From an uncultured Clostridia bacterium (GTDB lineage: Bacteria > Bacillota > Clostridia > Christensenellales > Aristaeellaceae), in the NCBI GenBank assembly GCA_937906775.1, contig CALCUD010000127.1, positions 13,958 to 77,957 on the forward strand: 64,000 nucleotides of DNA. Direction: 5' to 3'. This document shows positions 10,763-18,148 of the stretch, piece by piece; the first letter of the stretch is position 1, and each line of letters begins with the position of its first letter. The notes beneath the pieces are model-generated. The model made no database searches, was not told where the DNA came from, and saw only the letters and a list, made by a program, of their open reading frames with translations. A program made the translations under genes and the position numbers.

Positions 10763-11952
10763 AGCTGTCCGTTTGCCTGATCGTAAAAAATGAAGAGCGG
10801 GTGCTCGGACGCTGTCTGGCCTGCGCGGTACAGATCGCCGAAGAACTGATCGTGGTGGACACGGGCTCCGACGATCGATCCGCGGAGATCGCGCGGCAGT
10901 ATACGCCTTATGTTTATCCGCACCCGTGGCGGAACAGCTTTGCCGAGGCGCGGAACTTTTCCTATTCCAGGGCGACCGGGGATTATATCATGTGGCTGGA
11001 CGCCGATGACGTGATCAGCGATGAAAACATTGCCCGGCTGAATGCCCTGAAAGCGGAAGGAACGGACGCGGACGTGATCCTGACCCGCTACGGAAGCGCC
11101 TCCGAAACCGGACTGACCGAGTATATCCTGCGGGACAGGATCATCCGGCGGGCGGTCTTCAGGCAATGGCTGTACGACGTCCACGAAATCATTCCCATGG
11201 AACCCGGCTGGAAGGCGCTGTATCGGCCGGATATCGAGATCCTTCATCAGAAAGAGTATGTCAATGAGCCGGATCGGAACATGGCCATTTTCACCCGGCT
11301 GCTTGAAGCGGGCCAGACCCTTTCCCTGTTTGAAAAGGTCAATCTGGTTAAGGAGCTTTGCCTGCACCGGCGGACGGATGAGGCGCTCCGGCTGTTCCGG
11401 GAGATCCGGGACAGGGTGGACGGGAATGGCTGTGCCTACGCGCTGAACTTCCTGGTGCAGTCTCTCCTGCAGACGGAACGGTGGCAGGAATGCCTTGAGG
11501 TGATCCGGCAGGCCGGGCCGCACATCGCCCCCACCGCGAAGCTGACCTATGAAGAAGGGCTTTGCATGGAAGCGTTGGGGGATGAGGAAGGCGCGGAGGG
11601 CCTGTATCGGCAAGCGATGACCGTGGAGGAGGACCCGTACGGTCTGTCCGTCCGCTATACGGGATATCATGACTACTACCCGTATCTGCGGCTGGCGATG
11701 CTGGCCGATCGCAGAGGCGACCCGCGTGAGGCGCTGCGACTGATCGACATCGCGGGCAGGGCATACCCGAAGGATGAAGCCTGGCAGAAAATGCGGCTGC
11801 GTATTTTGCTGAACGTACAGAAGCAAGAATCCGAAAAGGAATCGCGAAAACCGGCGGACGCAGACAGGATCCGGGAACTGAAAAAGAAAGTCCTGGAGAT
11901 CCGGGAGCTTTTGCAATCAGTTTCCCCCGAAGAACTGGAAACGCTGCTTTGA
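10759..11952 (+). CDS. GT2 glycosyltransferase with C-terminal TPR-like repeats (SunS-like)
   Basis: A 397-residue cytoplasmic enzyme. The GT-A domain opens with LSVCLIVKNEERVLGRCL, has VVDTGSDDRS at 32-41 and the metal-binding DxD as WLDADDV at 79-85. About residues 195-350 form TPR-like helical repeats (NFLVQSLLQTERWQE, YEEGLCMEALGDEEGAE, LRLAMLADRRGDPREAL). This architecture is that of SunS-type transferases, which glycosylate the peptide sublancin, and of other TPR-GT2 enzymes. It has no ribosome site of its own and starts inside the stop of the Gly-Gly peptide, so it is probably translated by coupling. Peptide as substrate is an inference; a surface-polysaccharide role is the alternative. 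Confidence 0.85.
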   Translation: MKLSVCLIVKNEERVLGRCLACAVQIAEELIVVDTGSDDRSAEIARQYTPYVYPHPWRNSFAEARNFSYSRATGDYIMWLDADDVISDENIARLNALKAEGTDADVILTRYGSASETGLTEYILRDRIIRRAVFRQWLYDVHEIIPMEPGWKALYRPDIEILHQKEYVNEPDRNMAIFTRLLEAGQTLSLFEKVNLVKELCLHRRTDEALRLFREIRDRVDGNGCAYALNFLVQSLLQTERWQECLEVIRQAGPHIAPTAKLTYEEGLCMEALGDEEGAEGLYRQAMTVEEDPYGLSVRYTGYHDYYPYLRLAMLADRRGDPREALRLIDIAGRAYPKDEAWQKMRLRILLNVQKQESEKESRKPADADRIRELKKKVLEIRELLQSVSPEELETLL

Positions 11953-12048
11953 TCTGCCGGGATTTCTTTACAACATAACGGAAAAAGATCCGTTGACCGG
12001 AAGCCGTTCACATGGCCGTCCAATGAGAAAACAGGAGGAGCAGACACA

Positions 12049-12279
12049 ATGAAAACGAAAAAGGAACTGAACGCCCTCAAAGAGGAAACCTAACTGACGA
12101 ACGGGCAGGTTGAAATGGTGACCGGCGGTTCACGTCATGATGGAAAAGAGAAAATAATCATGAAATGTGACCTGTGCGGTTGGGAGAAGGTGTGGGGAGG
12201 CAATTATATGGATAAATATATCAGGTGTCCGAAATGCTCTGCTCCCGCGTTTCATGGGATTTCCTACTTCGCAGGATAA
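12049..12279 (+). pseudogene. Gly-Gly leader zinc-ribbon peptide interrupted by an in-frame stop
   Basis: An AGGAGG site (12034-12039) precedes ATG 12049. The frame reads MKTKKELNALKEET, then TAA at 12091-12093, then continues in the same frame as LTNGQVEMVTGG followed by a core with CDLCGWE and CPKC, ending at a TAA at 12277-12279. Leader and core match the intact peptide at 15515 (Gly-Gly leader, two CxxC pairs). The stop falls inside the leader, so a 14-residue fragment is expected unless the stop is read through or translation restarts at ATG 12115, which lacks a good ribosome site. I call it a recently broken gene. A strong terminator follows. Confidence 0.7.
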
Positions 12280-12288
12280 CGGCAGGCA

Positions 12289-12320
12289 GCATGGACTTTC
12301 GGGTCCATGCCTTTCTTTTT
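12289..12320 (+). terminator. Rho-independent terminator, copy 1 of a duplicated sequence
   Basis: An 8-bp stem (GCATGGAC/GTCCATGC) with a TTTCGG loop and a T-rich tail. The same 34 bases recur at 14379-14412. Confidence 0.85.
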
Positions 12321-12367
12321 GCTTGCAACGCTGCCGCAATACAGGACACGGATCCATGCGGTTTCCC

Positions 12368-12395
12368 TTGTATTTTCAAAGCAGTGTGATATAAT
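12368..12395 (+). promoter_or_regulatory. Promoter of the amidohydrolase gene
   Basis: TTGTAT and TATAAT are separated by 16 bp, about 90 bp upstream of the start codon. Confidence 0.65.
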
Positions 12396-12484
12396 GAACG
12401 CAGGGATAAAAATTGAATAATCGCTTCTTGGACGAGGAAGAGTAAGTTAACCCTTCAGAGCATGATTAAGGAGGAAAGAAGAAC

Positions 12485-14281
12485 ATGAAGAAACTGGTCG
12501 CGTTGATCCTGGCGCTCTGTATGCTTACGCTTGCCGCAGCCTGCTGCGCAGAAACGGCAACAGCGGATGACTCCGGGGCGGACAAAGTGCTTCTTGGGCA
12601 AGTCGTAACGATGGATGACAATGGCACCGTCGCGGAAGCGATTGCCGTAAAAGACGGTAAGATCATCTTTGTCGGGAGTGCTGACGCCGTCGGAGAATAT
12701 ATGGGAGAAGGCACGGAGATCTATGATTACGGGACGAACGTGATCTATCCCGGCTTTATTGACGGTCACACCCATCTGGGACTTGTGGCTACCATGCTGG
12801 TTGACGGAGCCATGCTTGACGCGGGCATCAAGCTTCGTCAGAATGCCGAACTGGTGAAAGCGTATATTGAAGCCAATCCCGGAAAAGAAGTGTATAAGGG
12901 ATTGAATTTCTGGGTCTTCCCGGATGATGACGACCCGCCTACCCATGATGTTCTTGATAAATACGCGTCCGATGAAGTTCCGATCATCATCGCCGGCGGC
13001 GGCGGACACGCGGCGCTGATGAATCAGAAAGCGATCGAGTATTTCAATATCAAGGATCTGATCAGCGTATACGGCACAGACGGAATCAAAGTGGATGAAA
13101 ACGGCGAGCCTACGGGATATCTTGTGGAAACCCCGCGCTTTGATCTGTTCCAGCAAATCCCTGTCAGCAAGGAAGAAATGAAAGACTTTTTCCTCTTCTG
13201 GCAGGAAAACAGTCTCAAAAACGGATTTACAACGGTCTGTGACGCCGGAATCGTTGAAACAGAAAAAATTCCGATGGTCAGCGCGTTCAAGGAACTGGCG
13301 GAAGAAGGCAAACTGAAGATCAAGATCCGCGCTCTTTGCGAAATCACCGAGACCAATAAGGATCCGATCAAAGAGGTGGATAAGATCGCCCGGCTGGCGT
13401 CGGAATGCGACAATGATTATTTCAGGATCACAGGCGTCAAAGTATTCCTTGACGGCGTTGTGGAAGCCCTGACAACATGGACATTGAATCCCTATACCGC
13501 CGAAGCCGGAAAAGGGGATAACTATTACGGCTATATCAGATGGAATGAAGACAGAAAAGAAGAACTGACCGAAATCGTCAAATATGCCAATGAAAAAGGC
13601 CTGCAGGTCCATATGCATGCGATCGGCGAAGGGGCTGCCAAGTACGCGCTTGACTGCTATGAAGCGGCATTCAGGGCTCTTCCCGATATTGACGCGCGCA
13701 ACGCGGTGGCGCATCTGACCTATGTGACCGAGGATATGCCGAAACGTTTTGCGGATAACAAGGTCATCGCCGTCGTGAATCCGACATGGTCCACGTGGAA
13801 ATACGGAACCAAGGAAGATGAGATCAAGGTCTACGGAGAAACGGAAGCCCGGAATATGTACAAGATCAGATCCTTCATTGACGCGGGCGCGATGACGAGC
13901 TTCCATACCGACAGCGCGGGAACGCCGCTGGAACAGATCTTTGTTGCCGCGACCAGAAGAACGGTGAAAGACGCGCAGATTGCCCTGGATCGCAGTCAAT
14001 ATTCCGAACTGGCCCTGAATACATATCCCGATGACCTCCGGGGAATTGAGGAAACCATTGACGGCATCACCAGTCTGAAGTGCCTGACGCGGAATCCCGC
14101 GTACCTCCTGAAGGAAGAAAACAATCTCGGCAGCATCGAAGTTGGTAAAGCGGCTGATTTCACCATTTACAGTGTGGACCTGACGGACAATGATGTGGTT
14201 ACGAATGTTTCGATGGTCAATGCAGCTCCGCTTTCAGTATTCAGTAACGGCAGGATGATCTACCCCGCCAACCAGTATTGA
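12485..14281 (+). CDS. Secreted amidohydrolase family protein (YtcJ-like)
   Basis: A 598-residue metal-dependent hydrolase of the amidohydrolase superfamily, COG1574 type. An N-terminal signal peptide (MKKLVALILALCMLTLA, then AACCAE) indicates export, unusual for the family. The metal-binding HxH is in PGFIDGHTHLG at 89-99. Later ligands are in VKVFLDGVVE, MHAIGEGAAKYALD and SFHTDSAGTPLEQ. The C-terminus returns to the small beta domain (GSIEVGKAADFTIY). Substrates of YtcJ-like enzymes are mostly unknown N-acyl or amide compounds. It has its own promoter and terminator and stands alone between two copies of the same terminator. AAGGAGG precedes the ATG. Confidence 0.88.
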   Translation: MKKLVALILALCMLTLAAACCAETATADDSGADKVLLGQVVTMDDNGTVAEAIAVKDGKIIFVGSADAVGEYMGEGTEIYDYGTNVIYPGFIDGHTHLGLVATMLVDGAMLDAGIKLRQNAELVKAYIEANPGKEVYKGLNFWVFPDDDDPPTHDVLDKYASDEVPIIIAGGGGHAALMNQKAIEYFNIKDLISVYGTDGIKVDENGEPTGYLVETPRFDLFQQIPVSKEEMKDFFLFWQENSLKNGFTTVCDAGIVETEKIPMVSAFKELAEEGKLKIKIRALCEITETNKDPIKEVDKIARLASECDNDYFRITGVKVFLDGVVEALTTWTLNPYTAEAGKGDNYYGYIRWNEDRKEELTEIVKYANEKGLQVHMHAIGEGAAKYALDCYEAAFRALPDIDARNAVAHLTYVTEDMPKRFADNKVIAVVNPTWSTWKYGTKEDEIKVYGETEARNMYKIRSFIDAGAMTSFHTDSAGTPLEQIFVAATRRTVKDAQIALDRSQYSELALNTYPDDLRGIEETIDGITSLKCLTRNPAYLLKEENNLGSIEVGKAADFTIYSVDLTDNDVVTNVSMVNAAPLSVFSNGRMIYPANQY

Positions 14282-14378
14282 CCGTCGCGGTGAATCATCA
14301 TTCAGCCAATTGCTTGCTCTTCACGGATTCCGTTGGGGCATGCATGAGGAAACTGGACGGCTGAATTCATGACAGAAG

Positions 14379-14410
14379 GCATGGACTTTCGGGTCCATGC
14401 CTTTCTTTTT
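14379..14410 (+). terminator. Rho-independent terminator, copy 2 of a duplicated sequence
   Basis: Same stem, loop and T-tail as at 12289, with 34 identical bases. It ends the amidohydrolase transcript. Confidence 0.85.
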
Positions 14411-14436
14411 GCAGGCAGCGCTGTTTTTTTATTGAT

Positions 14437-15090
14437 TCATTCCGCCCGGATGAGCTTTTTGATTTCCTCCTGCAACCGCGTCAGGAAAAGCTGTATATGA
14501 TAACCGTCCGTTGTGGCATGGTGGCAGGTCAATGACAGCGGAAGCAGTTCCCGGTCACCGGCTGTATCAATCTTCCCGGCCTCGACCGAGGGAAAATAGT
14601 AGGGTTTGTTTTCAAAAGAATGTACGGCGAAATGCCTGAAGCTTACCCACGGTAATACAGATACGGTATAGGAATTCGCCGGAGGCGGCGTCTGCGGCTG
14701 GCACAACACCCCGTGATTCGTGCCGTACAATTGTTGATTTTCCAGATACCGCGCATGGAATACGGACAGATCCGCGTCATATTCCGTCCACATCAGGGAA
14801 AATGTCTGATCATCCTCATGGAAAGACGCGTAAAGCGGTGTGAGTGTATCGTAGTAACCCAGGATACCGTCTTTTTGCGCAACTTTGAATTCGACCTGCT
14901 CATTCAGGCATTTCGTAACCAGCCACAGATATGTCGGGAAAAACCTGAATCCCCGCTTTTTCAGCGCCGCCCGCAATCCGGTCACATCGAGGTCGACGGT
15001 CATCGAATAACCGGTAGGCGCCATCTGCGAAAAATATCGGAACATCTGACCGCGCGGCCAGGTTTGAAGATCGATTGGCGTAAACTGCAT
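14437..15090 (-). CDS. Chloramphenicol acetyltransferase-like protein
   Basis: A 217-residue protein of the trimeric CAT family (usual length 210-220), which transfers acetyl from acetyl-CoA to hydroxyls of chloramphenicol or other acceptors. The catalytic region is TCHHATTDGYH near 188-198; the classical form is HHAVCDG, so the His and Asp-Gly are kept while the middle differs. The upstream signature SLMWTEYDADLSVFHARYL is also typical. The start at 15090 is preferred over 15114 because GAGGAGGA lies 7 nt before it. Whether it confers resistance cannot be told; divergent family members acetylate other compounds. Divergent from the zinc-ribbon peptide gene. Confidence 0.88.
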   Translation of the reverse strand: MQFTPIDLQTWPRGQMFRYFSQMAPTGYSMTVDLDVTGLRAALKKRGFRFFPTYLWLVTKCLNEQVEFKVAQKDGILGYYDTLTPLYASFHEDDQTFSLMWTEYDADLSVFHARYLENQQLYGTNHGVLCQPQTPPPANSYTVSVLPWVSFRHFAVHSFENKPYYFPSVEAGKIDTAGDRELLPLSLTCHHATTDGYHIQLFLTRLQEEIKKLIRAE

Positions 15091-15289
15091 TCGGTATTCC
15101 TCCTCTCTCTGCATGAAAGATAACAGGACGGAAGGAACGGGGCAACCTACGTTTCGTAGAGTGAAAAATATTCATCTTCAGCGACGTGTGTTTCACGGTG
15201 ACGGTTCTTCAGGAACATTGATCATGATTCTTTTTGACTGTTATTCCCGTCATGCAACATCAAAAGGCTCGCAGGATCAATTTGCAGAG

Positions 15290-15334
15290 CTTACTTCCGC
15301 TTTTGAACTTGTACGACTTACTTCCGCTCTGAAC
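15290..15334. repeat. Tandem direct repeat upstream of the zinc-ribbon peptide
   Basis: CTTACTTCCGCT followed by a TGAAC-type end occurs at 15290-15308 and again at 15317-15334, starts 27 bp apart. It lies in the 424-bp gap between the divergent CAT-like gene and the peptide gene and could be a regulator site. The rest of the gap holds the weak promoter listed next and no credible gene. Confidence 0.5.
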
Positions 15335-15379
15335 CGGAACTTCGTTTTGCAAACGGTTTTTCTGATTTTTTTGATCCGG

Positions 15380-15409
15380 TTGTACCTTTGGTTTTTCCGT
15401 TCGTATATA
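15380..15409 (+). promoter_or_regulatory. Possible promoter of the zinc-ribbon peptide
   Basis: TTGTAC and TATATA are separated by 18 bp, about 105 bp upstream of the chosen start. Confidence 0.4.
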
Positions 15410-15514
15410 TGGATGTCCGGGACAGAGAGAGGCGGCAGAATGAACCGCCTGTTCTCCGGAACGCAGGCGGGCGGGAAACAGGCCCGGAACAGAAATATGA
15501 AGGAGGATATGAAT

Positions 15515-15709
15515 ATGGAAATGAATAGAGAATTGGATCAGATCACGGATCAGGAACTGGAACAGATTTACGGAGGAGTCAAATTCAAATATTTCGCGAT
15601 CGAAAAGTGCTTTGACTGCGGCGAATGGGAGTTCATGCTCTGCAACCACCAGTGGAAGGAATGCCCCAAATGCCACAGCAAGAATTTCGGTCGGGTATTC
15701 GGGATCTGA
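15515..15709 (+). CDS. Gly-Gly leader zinc-ribbon peptide
   Basis: A 64-residue peptide. The start at 15515 fits AGGAGG (15501-15506) at 8 nt; in-frame ATGs at 15497 and 15509 are badly spaced. Residues 1-21 (MEMNRELDQITDQELEQIYGG) form a Gly-Gly leader of the type seen on RiPP precursors. The core of 43 residues carries CFDCGEWE, a lone Cys (FMLCNHQW) and CPKCHSKNFG, that is two CxxC pairs plus extra Cys and His. This could bind zinc as a rubredoxin-like ribbon or form disulfides after export. It is a paralogue of the broken peptide at 12049. No modification enzyme is adjacent on its strand. Function unknown. Confidence 0.75.
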   Translation: MEMNRELDQITDQELEQIYGGVKFKYFAIEKCFDCGEWEFMLCNHQWKECPKCHSKNFGRVFGI

Positions 15710-15760
15710 GACCGGGTGACCGCCTCCCCGGTTTCGCGGGAGAAGTGAATGATACTCAGA

Positions 15761-15794
15761 AAGCTTCCGGAACACGGTTCACGGAAGCTTTTTT
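15761..15794 (+). terminator. Terminator of the zinc-ribbon peptide gene
   Basis: A 9-bp stem AAGCTTCCG/CGGAAGCTT followed by a T run. Confidence 0.85.
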
Positions 15795-15931
15795 GCGTCT
15801 GTCCTCCGCGTTTGTTCGCCGGAGCCGGAACATCAGGATGCAGGACTCCGGACGGCTTTGTTGAATATCAAAAGCAGATCATACGCGGGGATCGGGCTGC
15901 GGAGTCCGTCGCGCTTCGGCTGCGGGAATCT

Positions 15932-15960
15932 TTTGACTCATTCCGCCGGCAATGGTAGAA
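15932..15960 (+). promoter_or_regulatory. Promoter of the O-acylation operon
   Basis: TTGACT and TAGAAT are separated by 17 bp, 35 bp upstream of the first gene. No gene is seen between the preceding terminator and this promoter. Confidence 0.7.
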
Positions 15961-15994
15961 TACTCTCCGAGTCTGAAACGCAGGAGGTCCCGTT

Positions 15995-16945
15995 ATGTTC
16001 GTCCCGAAGCGTGTTTTATCCGTTCTTTTGATCCTGATCATCATGGCGGCGTCTGTTTCGCATGCTGCGGCGGACGCGCTGTACCGGTCGGTCGAGATCG
16101 GCGGAATGGAATATCTCATCGAGAACCCGGAACGGTTCTATCAGCCCGGCTGCATCGCGAAGCAGGCTGAAAGCCTGTATAAAGGTCTGAAGGACCGGCC
16201 GGAGATCAGGACCTATGTATATCTGGTCAATTCCTCCCGGACGGTCGACGTGCTGGGGGATGTTACTGCAGAACCAAAGATGTTCGGAGACATCCGCGCC
16301 TGCTTTTCCTCCAGCGTGACCGATTATCTGCGGTTCAATACGCTGGAGGAATACGGACAGTATTTCTATACCACGGATCATCACTGGAACTATCGGGGAT
16401 CCTATGCCGGATATCGCGATCTTGTCCGGATGCTGATCGGGGAGGATGAACCGCTGATCGAGCCTGCGGAAACCGTAACGTTTCCGGTTCGGTTCAACGG
16501 GTCGCTGAACAAGAATATCCGGCGGACGGACAGCCGGGAGGATTTTACCGTATACCGTTTTGATTATCCCGAAATGAAACTCGAGATTGACGGAAAGCCT
16601 AAAAAAAGCTACGGCAACCAGGAGGCCTACTTCGCCGGGAAATATGCTGCCGGATCCAATACGAACCACTACAACAGCTTCTATGGGGGAGAGGTGGGCG
16701 TGCTTCATGTGGATACCGGCCGGACAGACCGGGGGAATCTTCTGGTATTCTCCAACTCGATGTCCGACGCGTTGAATCTGCTGCTGGCCAGTCATTTCAA
16801 TCATACCTGGATCGTTGACCTCCGGCATTACGGGGGAGGGAACGGCAGCTGCCGTATCAGCGATCTGGCGGATAAATGGGGATTTGATCAGGTGCTGATC
16901 CTCGGCGACGGGTATTATTTCACGCAGAACTACAGATATCAGTAA
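15995..16945 (+). CDS. DHHW-family secreted protein (AlgJ/AlgX-like)
   Basis: A 316-residue exported protein with an N-terminal signal sequence (residues 1-26). The family hallmark DHHW is at about 128-131 within YTTDHHWNYRGSY; the rest follows the AlgX/AlgJ SGNH-like fold, in which Asp-His of this motif acts in acetyl transfer. Such proteins work outside the membrane with an MBOAT partner to put acyl groups on exopolysaccharide or wall polymers. It lacks the N-terminal ELENR segment of its neighbour and may be a shortened paralogue. First gene of an operon with a second DHHW protein and an MBOAT enzyme. Confidence 0.82.
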   Translation: MFVPKRVLSVLLILIIMAASVSHAAADALYRSVEIGGMEYLIENPERFYQPGCIAKQAESLYKGLKDRPEIRTYVYLVNSSRTVDVLGDVTAEPKMFGDIRACFSSSVTDYLRFNTLEEYGQYFYTTDHHWNYRGSYAGYRDLVRMLIGEDEPLIEPAETVTFPVRFNGSLNKNIRRTDSREDFTVYRFDYPEMKLEIDGKPKKSYGNQEAYFAGKYAAGSNTNHYNSFYGGEVGVLHVDTGRTDRGNLLVFSNSMSDALNLLLASHFNHTWIVDLRHYGGGNGSCRISDLADKWGFDQVLILGDGYYFTQNYRYQ

Positions 16946-16962
16946 AAAAAGGGGGCGGGCCG

Positions 16963-18147
16963 ATGAGACGGAGGAACGCGGGAACGGTTGCGCTGTTTGC
17001 TCTGACCGTCGCCGTCGCTCTTTTTTTTGTGTTTACGGACCGGAACACCGTATCGGAACTGGAAAACCGGACGCTGACAGGATTTCCCCGTTTCACTTTT
17101 GAAACCTTCCTGTCCGGTGATTTCCAGGATCAGCTGGAGGACGCGCTGGGAGATCATATGCCTTTTTCGGGGGAGGTCCGCGGTGCGGTCCGCGGCGCGG
17201 ACGCCGGTGTTCTCCGCTTTCTGCAGGGGATGATATACCGGGCCGCGCCGGAACTGCGGAATAACTATACCCAGATCGCGGAGGGCTATTATTCCTATGC
17301 CGGCGATGCTCACAGGATCGTGGAAAAGCCGGCTCCGGTCACGGAACTCCCGGAGGGGTTGAAGGCCTTTGCGGAAAAGACGGAAAGGCTGACCGGTGTC
17401 CGCAGGTTCCTGTACTGGATCGACAATTCGCGCAGTGTCTCCTTTGACGACCCGGAAATATCCGTCGGGCGGGAGGAGGTCTTCGCGCTGTTCCCCGGCG
17501 CGGCCCGGGACGCCTTTGCCTTTGACGGATATGCGGAATTCTGCCAATGGTTTTATCAGACGGATCACCACTGGAACCGCGAGGGTTCCTACAGAGGATA
17601 TACGGAGATCCTCCGTATGCTGCGGCCGGAGGAAACGCCGGTATCTGTCGGGGAGGAGATCACCGTTCCTGTGATCTTCAACGGTTCTTATGCCCGGCAG
17701 ACCAGCCTGCTATGCGCGGACGAGTATTTCGGGATCTACCGTTTCGATCTGCCGAAGACCGCTGTTACCATGAACGGGAAAAGGGGCGTCTATGGCCGTA
17801 CGGACGCATATATCAAGGGACGCTACGCGTCTGAACCCCTGACGAATCATTATTCCGGATGCTACGGCGGGGAATACGGGGAGATCGTCTATGACAACGG
17901 GACATCCGGAAGAGGTGTGCTGCTTCTTGTGGCTTCCTCCTATTCCAATCCGATCAACGGGCTTCTTGCTTCGCATTTCGACCGGACCTATGTGATCGAT
18001 CCCCGTTATTACGCAGAGTGGGCGGGGGAGACTTTTGACCCGGAAAACTATGCCCGGGAACATGATGTGACCGATTTTCTTCTGCTGGGGGATATTGAGT
18101 TTTTCATGAAGGATCTTTCCGGAGCGGCGGAAGGAGGGGAGGCGTAG
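16963..18147 (+). CDS. DHHW-family membrane-anchored protein (AlgJ/AlgX-like)
   Basis: A 394-residue protein with one N-terminal membrane anchor (about 5-24) followed by the conserved VSELENRTLTGFP entry segment. DHHW lies at about 201-204 (YQTDHHWNREGSY), followed by VIFNGSYARQTSLL and NHYSGCYGGEYGE, which align by eye with the preceding gene. It is the full-length form of the family and the likely direct partner of the MBOAT acyltransferase that starts 1 bp after its stop. Expected role: extracytoplasmic O-acylation of a surface polymer. Confidence 0.87.
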   Translation: MRRRNAGTVALFALTVAVALFFVFTDRNTVSELENRTLTGFPRFTFETFLSGDFQDQLEDALGDHMPFSGEVRGAVRGADAGVLRFLQGMIYRAAPELRNNYTQIAEGYYSYAGDAHRIVEKPAPVTELPEGLKAFAEKTERLTGVRRFLYWIDNSRSVSFDDPEISVGREEVFALFPGAARDAFAFDGYAEFCQWFYQTDHHWNREGSYRGYTEILRMLRPEETPVSVGEEITVPVIFNGSYARQTSLLCADEYFGIYRFDLPKTAVTMNGKRGVYGRTDAYIKGRYASEPLTNHYSGCYGGEYGEIVYDNGTSGRGVLLLVASSYSNPINGLLASHFDRTYVIDPRYYAEWAGETFDPENYAREHDVTDFLLLGDIEFFMKDLSGAAEGGEA

Positions 18148-18148
18148 T

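Noticed and set aside
12115..12279. A 54-residue gene starting at the second ATG of the broken zinc-ribbon peptide
   Set aside because: No convincing ribosome site upstream, and it would lack most of the leader. Kept as a remote possibility.
15113..15514. N-terminal extension of the zinc-ribbon peptide frame to 198 residues
   Set aside because: The added part has no family features, contains the probable promoter and a direct repeat, and a proper ribosome site precedes the short form.
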